Of a stretch of DNA of 64,000 nt, positions 1-9,779 are shown piece after piece. A program made the translations under genes and the position numbers. The stretch's first letter is position 1; the number at the start of each line of letters is the position of its first letter. The notes under the pieces were generated by a model. The model was not told the origin of the DNA and did not search any database. It saw only the letters and a list, made by a program, of their open reading frames with translations. This DNA is from Arion vulgaris (lineage: Eukaryota > Mollusca > Gastropoda > Stylommatophora > Arionidae): positions 55,577,740 to 55,641,739 of the forward strand of contig CM036762.1 in assembly GCA_020796225.1 (NCBI GenBank). The letters are read 5' to 3'.

Positions 1-35
1 GTGTCACTTTGTGATCGCTGGTAATAATGTTTTCA

Positions 36-283
36 TTTCTTCTTCGAACGCTCCACTTGTTAAACCACTCTGTGTGATTGGTATGTGATCTGAGTCTAAG
101 AGCGATTGTACGTTGTGCCAGTTATGCGCCTAAAAGTAGGCCAGCACATCTGATTTCTGCGATGCTTTTTTATTTACTAGGGTAGCTTCCATAGACCCCT
201 ACCTCAATCGCCTCTTACGACATGCCTTGCAGGTAGCATTGTTACTATTCTTTGCTCCCCTTGCGAGCCCCGACCACACACGG
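36..283 (-). repeat. SINE-C copy
   Basis: Antisense copy. On the plus strand it opens with the complement of the (GAA)n tail and runs through 'cgcctcttacgacatgcc', the complement of the core shared with SINE-A, to 'ttgcgagccccg'. It is close to full length (about 250 bp). Confidence 0.8.
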
Positions 284-668
284 ATGGCTTTCATTCCTAA
301 TTCTGTAGAGTTTCTTGATTTGTTTTGTTAATAGTGAATTTAAGCCCAGAGACACGCCGTGCTCATCCTAAGAAAGTATTATTTTTGGTTATATCAGTGG
401 TCAATAAACATACAAAATAAGAATGAACTTTTTGCGTTGAATCCGAGTTAAATGTTGATTTATTTGCGTTCATTTCCATTAGTGATTGGTGAGGATTATC
501 ATCACATCACTGCAAAGAGGTATGTCTATAAGGGATTTGATCTACTCCACGCTCTCTTTACCAGCGTATAACAACGATTTGGTCTTCGCGTTTAGAGGTG
601 ATATGACCAGTAGCTTACTTCCTCGCTAACGTTTTTCTGACTAAACTTGAGTAAACTTGTACATGCTT
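284..668. other. No recognised feature
   Basis: AT-rich sequence between two SINE-C copies. No coding or repeat signal that I can support. Confidence 0.5.
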
Positions 669-950
669 GAATTGATAAGCTTCTGCTTCTTCGAACACTC
701 CATATCAACCCCTTGTCAACCACTCTGAGTGATTTGTATGTGATCTGATCCCAATAGAGATTGTACGTTGTGCCAGTTATGCACCTACAAGTAGACCAGT
801 ACATCCGATTTCCGCGCTGCTTTTTACTTACTATGGTAGCATCCCTAGGGCCTACATCAGTCGCCTCTAACGACATGCATTGTAGGTCGCAGTAGTACTA
901 TTCTTTGCTTCCTTGCGGGCCCCGGCACCACACGCACAGAATTGATAAGC
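669..950 (-). repeat. SINE-C copy with 12-bp target duplication
   Basis: The antisense SINE-C body (681-938) is flanked by perfect direct repeats 'gaattgataagc' at 669-680 and 939-950. The duplication shows insertion by target-primed reverse transcription and defines both ends of this family. Confidence 0.88.
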
Positions 951-1207
951 AAAACCCCATCTATTTTCCTTGTGAATTAGGACTAATGAAAAAAAAATTC
1001 AGTAAATTTAATTTAATTTGAACTTTTTGGCAATTATGTTTTTTTCGTATGTGTTTGCGTAAACACTGTTAGATCGAATCTGACATGACCATTCTGTTCA
1101 TTCACAGTCAAATAAATGACCATTCGCAGTCAACGACGTTTATAAAAGACACTACTTAGTGCTTTTTTGTAGAGAGCTAACTGGTGGGGTTAAATACGCT
1201 CGTTATT

Positions 1208-1483
1208 GCCCGAGTGGTTACCGGGCCCAAATTTGGGGTGTAAAGAATAGAACCACTATTATATGCCACGCATGTCGTAAGAGGCGACTGAGGCGGTTTG
1301 GCTGTAATCGGATTTACGTGTCCTAAACGTGTAAAAGTCCATGCATTTAGAGGCCTAACCACGGCCAACTATAATTACAGAGAATGTCGTGGCCTACCAA
1401 ACCAATGTGCAACGTATACACGTTCTTGGCAAAGATCAAACATATCACATAGAGTGATTAAAATTGGTCGTAAAGAAGAAGAA
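1208..1483 (+). repeat. SINE-A copy with internal extra segment
   Basis: Starts with the tRNA-like 'gcccgagtggttaccggg', passes the shared core and ends in (GAA)n. Between about 1355 and 1390 it carries a segment absent from other copies, bounded by 'ccacg' and 'cgtgg', which could fold as a hairpin. Confidence 0.82.
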
Positions 1484-1714
1484 ACACGCTCGTCTGTAGG
1501 GATAAGCAATGTGTGCTGTAAGAAACTTTATGGTTCGAATCTTGTGTTTGGTAAATTTTTTAACGAAAGCCCTAATACTTGTACACTGTCTATTTATTAA
1601 TCATATTCATTGGCTTCGGTACTTCCCCTGGGTTTCGTAGAAGCTCCTTATTCTCTTTTCCCAATATGTTCTGTACTTCAGCGTTGACGACAATCTTTTT
1701 TTTATTAAACGTTG

Positions 1715-1905
1715 GTGCCCACCTGTCCAGCGTGTTCGTAGCGCGTTGGACGATGGGTGACAAGCCCCTGTGAGTGCGGTTCAATTTCGTGGGTTGGCAA
1801 AAAAGCCACATTCTCCAGATTTACGGTGTTCGTGGCACCGAACCGAAGGGTTACGATGTCCATGGCACCGAGCCGAAGAGCTGAAAGCTCAAGTACCTCT
1901 GGAGT
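1715..1905 (+). repeat. SINE-D, tRNA-like head
   Basis: The head contains A-box-like 'tagcgcgttgga' and B-box-like 'ggttcaatttcg'. The body includes 'ttacggtgttcgtggcac' and 'gttacgatgtccatggc'. Other copies lie at 12310 (plus) and 37015 (minus). Confidence 0.75.
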
Positions 1906-2231
1906 GGAAAATAAAATAAATTAAACTTTGGTATCGCTGTATTAGTATTGTTCATTGTACTTGAGATATCGAGCTTTATCTCGTACCCGAGTGTGAGGAT
2001 GATATTAGTGCAGAAAGATCATATCAAGTTCCATAGATCAGATCGAGTCACATACCCATATCATAGGTCAGCTCTTGTGAATATCGAATATTAGTTTTGT
2101 CGTTAGCATGAACATTACACAAAAAACACACATTTCGTTGAACCCGCTGAATGACGTGTTCATTAACGGAGTTGGACCCGATTAGGAATGTGTCCTGATC
2201 CGCTGCGCGAGTGTTCGTTAACATAGTCTCC
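1906..2231. other. No recognised feature
   Basis: AT-rich sequence with no supported gene or repeat. Confidence 0.45.
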
Positions 2232-2398
2232 AGGATTGGGCTGAAATCGGATGCACGTGTCCTAAACGTGTAAAAGTCTATGCGTTTAGGGGCCTACCAA
2301 ACCAATGTGCAACGTATACACGTTCTTGGCAAAGATCAAACATATCACAAAGAATGATTAAAATTGGTTGTAAAGAACGAACCGAAAGAAGAAGAGGA
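2232..2398 (+). repeat. 5'-truncated SINE-A
   Basis: Begins at 'ggctgaaatcggatgc', lacking the tRNA-like head and core, and runs to the (GAA)n tail. 5' truncation is typical of LINE-dependent retroposition. Confidence 0.8.
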
Positions 2399-2609
2399 GT
2401 CTCCAGGATAAAAACTTTCAAAAACAAATTCAATTTCTAATGTTTCTATAGATGTTTGACAACTCTTACATGTGCATTGCATGTGACATGAAATTACAAA
2501 GACAAAAATAAGAAAACTGTTGTAAAAATATAAAAAGATAACAATTTTGTTTCAACAAGCAAATGTACAAAAGCGCAGAATATAATCTTTTGTATACTCA
2601 TGGCTGAGC

Positions 2610-3445
2610 ACTCAGATGGTCTGGAAATCAGCACAATACAGCTTCAGCATCAAGTTTAATATATACCAATGGGCTTAGCATCAGTTTAATATATCACAGC
2701 TATCACTTCAGCATCAAGTTTAATATATACCACAGCAGTGCTATCTTCAGAATCAAGTTTAATATATACCACGCTGTGTGCTATCTTCAGAATCAAGTTT
2801 AATATACCATGCTGTATTTTCAGAATCAAGTTTAATATATTACCACAGCTGTGTGCTATCTTCAGAATCAAGTTTAATATATACACTGCTGTGGCTATCT
2901 CTTCAGAATCAAGTTTAATATATACACAGCTGTTGCTATCTTCAGCATCAAGTTTAAGTATATACCAAGCTTAGTGCTACTTAGAATCAAGTTTAATATA
3001 TACCACTGCTGTGTGCTATCTTCAGAATCAAGTTTAATATACCGTAACCTGAGGATATCAACTTACTATACAGACAGAATGCTGGTGAATGACAACAGGA
3101 CATGTCCAAACTCTCCACCTTCCATACAACTTTCTGCGAGATCATATGCGTGTACTGACCAAATACTATCTCTAACCAAGAACAGCTCGTACAGTTCCAG
3201 AAGAGAATATGAGCATCATCATCATCCAAAATAGACGCTGGAGATGGTTCAGACATGGGGTACACACTGAGACTAAATCTGTCACGAAAGTATCACTGAG
3301 ATGGGTACCAGAGGGTAAAAAAAAAAACGTGAAAGACACAAACGACCTGAAGGAGAACAGTAGCGCAAGAACTGAAAGAAATGAATTACATCTGGAACAT
3401 AATACCGAGGTAGACCAAGAAGGGTGTGCATTTTTGCTACCCTAA
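2610..3445 (+). mobile_element. RTE-like LINE-gamma 3' fragment containing a minisatellite
   Basis: The flanks match the reverse-transcriptase C-terminus seen at about 10600-11040: 'ctggaaatc.gc.caatacagc' before the array, then the segment equivalent to 'LLYGSECW' and the GRPK-like tail after it. The coding frame is broken throughout. The middle is expanded into a tandem array, annotated separately. Confidence 0.68.
2646..3046 (+). repeat. About 41-bp tandem array (about 10-11 units)
   Basis: The unit is built on 'aatcaagtttaatatatac' followed by 'agctgtgtgctatcttcag'. Units vary from about 33 to 42 bp by small indels. In one frame it repeats LSSESSLIYT, which corresponds to the LINE peptide SIYNSCVLST encoded near 10640-10680. 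The array therefore looks like local amplification of retrotransposon coding sequence. Confidence 0.82.
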
Positions 3446-3671
3446 TCACCATGGGATTCACAGATTAGAGGGGGAGAGAGAGAGATACTCATGGCATATG
3501 TTAAGAAGGAATATACATTATGATGATTCTTTTGTTTTCTATTTCCATATCTACGGAGACGATTTGATAATAAATATTGAATGCCGAAAGCATTCTTTAT
3601 TCCAATCCAAGTTTATGTCAGGGGATTGCAGGTTTTGTTTCTTGAACTGATTTTTATACATTCGTTTCCGC

Positions 3672-3930
3672 GCGTGTGTTGCCGGAGCTCGCAGGAAGCA
3701 AAGAATAGTAACACTGCGACATACAAGGCATGTCGTAAGAGGCGACTGGGGTAGGGGCCTAAGGAAGCTACCCTAGTAAATATCAAACGTCGCAGAAATC
3801 GGATGGGCTGGCCTACTTGTAGGCACATAACTGGCACAACGTAAAAACGCTCTTATGCTCAGGTTACATACAAATCACAAAGAGTTGTTTAACAAGTGGT
3901 TGAATGGATCGTTCCAAAAAGAAGAAGAAA
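3672..3930 (+). repeat. SINE-C copy, sense
   Basis: Starts 'gcgtgtgttgccggagctcg', contains the core 'catgtcgtaagaggcgactg' and ends 'aaaaagaagaagaaa'. Almost full length, ending about 18 bp before the hAT-type MITE's target duplication. Confidence 0.85.
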
Positions 3931-3955
3931 CTCTGTTCGTATTTAACATCTGCAG

Positions 3956-4365
3956 CGGTGGCGGCTCGTGATCATTTTTGTTAGTGGGGCCAGACAAAAA
4001 TTTTCTGAAAAATCTTGGTTTTGGGTTGTTATATTTTAACTTATAAAGTAATAAATACACGTTAGTGTTAATGAGGGCCCATTATGGCTGTAAAGAAAGA
4101 ACCACTGTTCTGCAACACATCTCGTAAGACATAATGAGTTTGGCTCGTGGATGCATTGTCCTAAATGTATGAAGTCTTGCTTTTGAGGCCTACCAAACCA
4201 ATGTGCAACGTATACACGTTCTTGGCAAAGATCAAACATATCACAAAGAGTGATTAAAATTGGTCGTAAAGAACGAACGCAAAGAAGAAGAAGAATAAAT
4301 ACACGTTACATATTAATTTTTGATGGGGCCCGGTCTCACTGGCCCTTAATGACCAGATACCACTG
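3956..4365. mobile_element. hAT-type MITE interrupted by SINE-A
   Basis: The left end 'cggtggcggctcgtgatc' and right end 'gaccagataccactg' are imperfect inverted repeats. A perfect 8-bp target duplication 'atctgcag' sits at 3948-3955 and 4366-4373, the size used by hAT elements. Without the nested SINE and its duplication the element is about 166 bp, close to the 162-bp copy at 16163. Confidence 0.82.
4065..4293 (+). repeat. SINE-A nested in the hAT MITE
   Basis: Flanked by a perfect 15-bp duplication 'aataaatacacgtta' (4050-4064 and 4294-4308) and ending in (GAA)n. The 5' half diverges from other copies while the 3' half matches well. It inserted after the MITE. Confidence 0.88.
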
Positions 4366-4536
4366 ATCTGCAGTAACACTAATTCTCAGATAATGTACAT
4401 ATATTTTTGTATTTTCCTCAGAATTCGATGTGTATGGTGTGACGTACATACAGTACAGCGTGTGTAGACTACTAACTGTTATGCTGGCTTTCTGACTGTT
4501 AACTAGATCTACTGTGTAATACTTCTAACCTATATT

Positions 4537-4544
4537 TGACGTCA
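4537..4544 (+). promoter_or_regulatory. CRE-like octamer upstream of exon 1a
   Basis: A perfect palindromic 'tgacgtca', the CREB/ATF site, lies 15 bp before the exon 1a ATG. That position is in the 5' UTR or just at the promoter. Function is inferred; an octamer can occur by chance. Confidence 0.4.
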
Positions 4545-4559
4545 TCGACAATAACAAAC

Positions 4560-4882
4560 ATGGCAGATGACGTGCGCGAGAAATCATTAGGGGACGCAGA
4601 ACATTTGCTGAGGAATAAAAAGGTGCATGATAAACATATATTAGCAAACGGTGAACAAAATGGGACAAATGATGATGACATAGAGGAGAATGGGCTAGGT
4701 GACGGCAAAGAGGCTGTAGTATTCTTTGATCTGGATGAGAGTAGCAGCAATGAGGAAAGCACAGAAGCTGAAGAAGAGATAGGTCCTCTCAGGTCAGCTG
4801 GAGTTCATTTATCTACTCCGCCGGCGTTGAATGAAGCAGCAACTAATACATTGGATCAAACGGCACAAACACCAAAAATGAG
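4560..4882 (+). CDS. ACC: ACC alternative first exon 1a (acidic N-terminus)
   Basis: The ATG sits in a favourable context ('aaacatgg'). The exon encodes about 107 residues, hydrophilic and acidic (for example DLDESSSNEESTEAEEE), with no signal or membrane segment. It ends ATG AG before the donor 'gtgagt', leaving two bases of a codon, the same phase as exons 1b and 1c, and joins exon 2 to give M-R-H-T-M-S. Animal ACC N-termini are poorly conserved, so assignment rests on phase, donor, position and soluble acidic character, not on direct similarity. Transcript data are lacking. A CRE-like octamer lies just upstream. Confidence 0.75.
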
Positions 4883-5005
4883 GTGAGTTATATTTCAATC
4901 ATTATTTTTATTTGATTATTTAAACACATCTTTCCTTTTTAACCTTGCTTTTCATTTGTCTTTAGTGTTGTATACAATTATGTTCCTTCTATTGCCTGTG
5001 TCCAA

Positions 5006-5075
5006 TGAATAGTAACACTGCAACATTCATGGCTTGATGTAGGAGGAGATTAAGATAGGGTTCGGCTTGGTGCTG
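5006..5075 (+). repeat. SINE-C core fragment
   Basis: 'gaatagtaacactgcaac' followed by degraded core and 'agatagggttc' matches the first third of SINE-C. Both ends are lost. Confidence 0.5.
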
Positions 5076-5123
5076 ACCACCACATTCCGTAGAAAACTTC
5101 ATAACTGCATAAACCAACCTTCT

Positions 5124-5310
5124 AAAGTCGAAGGATTGACTTCATTGCACCGGGTTTTACCCCTTATAGCTAGGTCCCTCTCCACAGAAGAGGCACGCCA
5201 TCTGCTGAGATATTGTACAAAGCACGAACTCCATAGTTCCGGCAACAATCCTAGGGGTCTCCTAAGGGACCTTCGGAACGCAAGGCAAAGGCTTAGACAC
5301 AGAGACAAAC
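5124..5310 (-). repeat. SINE-B copy, antisense
   Basis: The plus strand reads 'aaggattgacttcattgcac' through 'aacaatcctaggggtctc' to 'ggcttagacacagaga', the complement of the tRNA-like head. The 21-bp minisatellite begins about 27 bp beyond that head. Confidence 0.75.
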
Positions 5311-5337
5311 CGACAATGAATAAGTCAAACACAAGGA

Positions 5338-5655
5338 AAATAACGCGACAACCAATAGGTATAACGCGACAGCCAATAGGTATAACACGACAGCCAATAG
5401 GTATAACACGACAGCCGATAGGTATAACCGACAACAATAGGTATAACACGACAACCAAATAGGTATAACGACGACAACCAATAGGTATAACCGACAGCCA
5501 ATAGGTATAACGCGACAGCCAATAGTATAACCGACAGCCAATAGGTATAACACGACAACCAATAGGTATAACGCGACAACCAATAGGTATAACACGACAG
5601 CCAATAGGTATAACGCGACAGCCAATAGGTATAACGCGACAGCCAATAGTATAAC
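5338..5655. repeat. 21-bp minisatellite, about 15 units
   Basis: Unit 'ataacgcgacagccaatag' plus 'gt'. Variants differ at 'cgcg'/'cacg' and 'agcc'/'aacc', and several units have lost or gained one base. Each unit carries a CCAAT pentamer. The first units stay in frame and would read ITRQPIG repeats, but later indels break the frame, so I do not call it coding. It lies in the intron after exon 1a. Confidence 0.9.
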
Positions 5656-6269
5656 GTACACAAATATAACGCTAGCAGAAAACCGCAAAGAATTTGCTCT
5701 GCAGATTATCTTCCTGTCACTTAGAACGTTATATGGAAGAACTAGAAACAACTGCAAGAAATAACTAAAGATAGGAAGTGTTTTTACATGTTTCGCCTTA
5801 GCTAGAGATAGCAAGACTTGTCATTATTGGTCGAGAGAGAGAGAGCGCCTATGCAACAACAGGGGTTAAGAAGGGGAACGAGAGAGAGAGAGATAGTTAT
5901 TTTTGGTCGTTTTTACCTAACACCAACACCACATTTTTTCACTCGCTGACTTTGTCAATGCACATCTAACTTGATAAGATACCAGGAGATATCACTATCG
6001 GTTATTGACCTTTCAGCCAGAACGTTGGACAAGGCCACAGTGGCTCGACAGAATACTTCACACGACTCTTACACGATTCATCAGGAGCTCAATCACTCTA
6101 ACCGTCATCAACATTTTCGAAAGTAGTCCCTGTACAAATAGCAAACTGTTATCTATAGTATACGGTAATGAGGTTCTGGTTCAGTAATACTCGTAGCCTA
6201 GTTGAGATCTCGCGCGATTACTTCAACCAATAGATAACAAATGTTGAAAATTATAAGCACTTCTGTGAG
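5656..6269. other. Intron sequence with short GA tracts
   Basis: (GA)n runs at about 5831-5846 and 5880-5893. Otherwise nothing recognised. Confidence 0.5.
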
Positions 6270-6490
6270 AATATGAGTGTTCAAAACACTTCTTCTTTAC
6301 CCTTCCCCCCGAGAGAAGCATAGGCCCGCAGCCAAGGCTTTCCAAACTCTCAATGTCACATTTTCCAGATTTCGCCACTCGCTCCATTTTCTTACATTCT
6401 GTTTCCAACTCCCGCCTCCAGGTGTTCTTGGGTCTTTCCGTACTCTCTTTACCCTGAGGGGTTCCATCGGATGATATATCTCGTGATGCT
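6270..6490 (-). mobile_element. LINE-gamma C-terminal fragment
   Basis: Antisense translation gives GTPQGKESTERPKNTWRREL followed by ETECKKMERVAK, the 'GKRxRGRPKNTWRR' tail common at the end of many animal LINE polyproteins. Only the last about 60 codons remain. Confidence 0.7.
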
Positions 6491-6818
6491 GTCAAGAGGT
6501 TTCCTCAGTGTATGTCCTATCTATCGCCACCCAGTTCAAAACACTAGTGATAATATAATATTGAAGATTGGAACTGTTCAAGTTATCAAAAATCTTGTTA
6601 TCATTAATCACCCACCACTAACTGAAAATATAATTAGTTGAACATTGTCAATACTGGCCCAAAAATATAATCAGACATGTTTTATGCCACTGAGTCTGCT
6701 ATGTGCTGCGTCGCGTGGTCTGTTGTGGCTGTTCTGGACTGTCAGTCATCATTGCCACAGTTTGCTGCAGGTAAATCCGGTGACAGAAGCTGATGTAGAA
6801 GATGGTCTTCCTGCTCTC
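6491..6818. other. No recognised feature
   Basis: Intron sequence of mixed composition. Nothing supported. Confidence 0.4.
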
Positions 6819-7070
6819 TCCTCCTCTTCTTTGCGTTCGTTCTTTACGACCAATTTTAATCACTCTTTGTGATATGTTTGATCTTTGCCAAGAACGTATA
6901 TACGTTGCACATTGGTTTGGTAGGTCCCTAAACGCTCAGATTTCTACACGTTTAGGACACGTGCATCTGATTTCAGCCAAACATCCATAGTCGCCTCTTA
7001 CGACATGCGTGGCAGGTAACAGTGGTTATTTTCTTTACACCCCAAATTTGGGCCCTGTAACCGCTCGGCG
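6819..7070 (-). repeat. SINE-A copy, antisense, full length
   Basis: Opens with 'ctcctcttctttgcgttcg' (tail complement), includes 'gtcgcctcttacgacatgc' and ends 'gggccctgtaaccgctcgg', the complement of the tRNA-like head. Confidence 0.87.
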
Positions 7071-7426
7071 AACTCTGCCTCTATTTTGCCTCGATATGCA
7101 ATGGTGTTTCCCGTTTTTGAACCATCCCTCACTACCTCTCGTCATGCCTGCTTGTTTCTGGTCGTGGCTCCGGCAATATATGTTTTAGGAGGCCACGTTC
7201 TAACTAACTGCTCTCATTTATCTTTGTCTATGGCACATGATGTTAGATCACTCTTGTGGCTGTCCATGAAGAGTAGTAATGTCTCCATGCGCCTAGTACT
7301 AGTAATGCTCTCCCATGCTGCCTAGTACCAGGTGCGAGTTGGCCATATAGGATATTGTCACCACTGACAGGGCCTTATTTTGATATGAAGATAACGTGAT
7401 CTACAGAAGTTTAAGTGTGTCATTGA
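7071..7426. other. No recognised feature
   Basis: A 79-codon open frame here (7086-7325) has no recognisable motif, and I treat it as chance. Confidence 0.4.
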
Positions 7427-7570
7427 CTTAAATCGGATGCACATGTCTTAAACGTGTAGAAGTCTATGCGTTTAGAGCCTACCAATGTGCAACGTATACA
7501 CGTTCTTGGCAAAGATCAAACATATCACAAAGAGTGATTAAAATTGGTCGCAAAGAAGAAGATGAAGAAG
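7427..7570 (+). repeat. 5'-truncated SINE-A
   Basis: Starts near 'aaatcggatgcacatg' and keeps the 3' half to the (GAA)n tail. Confidence 0.8.
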
Positions 7571-7789
7571 AAGTGTGCCAGATATATTGTGGAAAGCAGG
7601 ATAAAGTATAATACATACGCAACTAATGGACATGATAAATCTGATCTATTGTCATTTTGCTTCATACCTATAATCAAAGGTCGTGCTAGGATGTTTATAT
7701 GCCTGTTTCAGATGGGAAATGTAGACACTATCAATATTCCTTTTTAACAAAGGATTTACCACTTTGTCTCCACCACCAGGGGAAGTAGA

Positions 7790-7935
7790 GAACCCGTTTT
7801 CCTACCATGTATATGTACCAGGTATATTCGTAATACCACGTTAGGTGCGTATTTTTCTTTGATCAACGGCACACGATGTGGTCATTATCACGCCAACCGT
7901 TTGTAATTCTCAAGGTTTTTCAATTGAGGTTGGGT
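7790..7935 (-). repeat. SINE-G fragment, antisense
   Basis: 'gaacccgttttcctacca', 'gtgcgtatttttctttga' and 'cacgatgtggtcattatcac' match the copies at 14985 and 40280. The tRNA-like head is missing. It abuts a SINE-A. Confidence 0.6.
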
Positions 7936-7943
7936 TGATCTGA

Positions 7944-8154
7944 CGCCCGAGTGGATTCCGGGGCCCAAATTTGGGGTGTAAAGAATATAACTACTGTTTG
8001 GCTGAAATCGGATGCACGTGTCCTAAACGTGTAGAAGTCTATGCGTTTAGGGCCTACCAATGTGCAACGTATACACGTTCTTGGCAAAGATCAAACATAT
8101 CACAGAGTGATTAAAATTGGTCATAAAGAACGAACGCAAAGGAAGGAAGGAAAA
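7944..8154 (+). repeat. SINE-A copy
   Basis: Head 'gcccgagtggattccgggg', but the core between 'ataactactg' and 'tttggctgaaatcgg' is deleted. The tail has become GGAA repeats. Confidence 0.82.
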
Positions 8155-8371
8155 GGGTCGATCTGAGAGCATTTGAGATCAGATAACTGCCGCTCTGACT
8201 GTAGATTTTGATTTTATGAGCACACGCCCACGAAGCAAGTGCATTATTCACTGTGTAGTTGTTACTCCCACCAGTGAGATTAGTAGCCCCCTTAATATTA
8301 TACGCCCATGCCAAATGACTGCTCTAGTCTTGGCCTTGATATAACCAGAGAGGAATGAAGTCGGGAGCGTA

Positions 8372-8600
8372 ACTTCTGAAGGTTCCATATCGATCATTGG
8401 TTAACCACGGTGTGATCTGTAGGGGTCTGAGCTAAGAGCGATTGTACGTTGTGCCAGCATGCGCCTACAAGAGCCAGCACATCCGCTTTCTGCGACGCTT
8501 TTATTTACTAGGTAGTTCCTAGGCCCTGCTTCATCGTCTCTTCGACATGCCTTGTCAGGGCAGTGGTACTATTCTGCTTCCTATGTCCGGCACCACACGG
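8372..8600 (-). repeat. SINE-C copy, degraded
   Basis: Antisense copy with many single-base losses ('ttcgacatgccttgtcaggg') but all segments in order, ending 'ccggcaccacacgg'. Confidence 0.72.
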
Positions 8601-9234
8601 ATGGGGATGGGCGCTTAACCAGACTGCTACATTGACACGGAGAAGCATGTCGAGAACCATGATGGTTTGTTTAACGATACTGTAACAGTGCCTGCTGGTA
8701 GAGCTACATGGAGTTCAGCATTTGTGTTCTAATGTCAAGGTTTACCAATCATTTGAATCTGACAAATATCATTTGTATGTTTCACTTGTTTACATGTAGT
8801 ATACATGTGTTATAGTACAGGGAGAACAATATATGCTAGGAACGTTTTAACACCATTTCCAAATCTACGTGCTTGGTCTGTCTTTAACTTTTCTAAAATA
8901 TTATGTTTTGGTGTTTTAACTTATCATTGGGAAAAAAAAAGGCATTAGGTTGGACAATCTATATTACAAAAAAGTCATCGAAGGTTGGTGGCGTGATCGT
9001 CGTTCTTTGGTCTACTAATCAATGCTTAAATTTCGAACGTGACACAGTAGTGGTGTTCGTTTCAGTGACTTTCTGTTAACGTTACTATTCCGTTACTTTG
9101 CATCAAATACCATTAGTTAGTACTAGTTACTTTGTATGACCGCTTAGATTGTTGCAATTAACTAACCGATTGTATAACGAGTTATACTACTAGTTACTAA
9201 TAATAACAAAAGTATTAAGCCAGGACTCAAGATC
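8601..9234. other. No recognised feature
   Basis: AT-rich. Nothing supported. Confidence 0.45.
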
Positions 9235-9760
9235 AATGGAAAATAATAAACAACTTAAGATATGCAGATGACACAGTATTTGTAGCAGAAAGTGAACAAG
9301 AATTACAAGAACTAGTGGCAAATTGACAGAAGGAATATGGATTAACATAACATACAGAAAACAAAACTATGGTGATCAACAGGAAATGGAGAAACTAAAA
9401 TGAATATAAAAATACATGAAATTACTACAACAAGTAAAAGTTTTATATCTTGATCAGATGATAACGATGATGGCAGATGTATAACAGACATTAAAAGAGA
9501 ATAGAATGGCCAAGATAATTTCAATAGTATGAGAAAGTTACTGACATCCAAACAATTACAAACAGGCTAAAATGAGAATGATCAAATGCTATATATATCC
9601 TATATTAATGTATGGCTCGAAACATGGACAATGAACAAGCAGTTAGAAGACAGAATTGATGCATTTGAGATGTGGATATATAGAAGAATATGCAGAGTTT
9701 CATGACAGAAAACAGACAAATAAACAAGTTTGGAAAACTAGGCATGAAGAAATAGACCAG
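9235..9760 (+). mobile_element. LINE-gamma reverse transcriptase fragment
   Basis: 'LRYADDTVFVAESEQELQEL' is encoded near 9252-9312, holding the YADD catalytic box of reverse transcriptase. Downstream YPILMYG and MNKQLEDRIDAFE follow the usual order. Frameshifts and stops throughout. Confidence 0.8.
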
Positions 9761-9779
9761 AACTTCAGCTAATATATTG

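Noticed and set aside
592..876. Open frames inside SINE-C and SINE-A copies as genes
   Set aside because: The same peptides recur at every SINE copy in both orientations; they are translation shadows of repeats.
4499..4762. Antisense 87-codon frame over exon 1a
   Set aside because: Its Ser/Leu-rich sequence is the complement of the acidic exon 1a codons.
5067..5462. 131-codon frame with ITRQPIG repeats as a protein
   Set aside because: It runs from an antisense SINE-B into a minisatellite whose later units break the frame.
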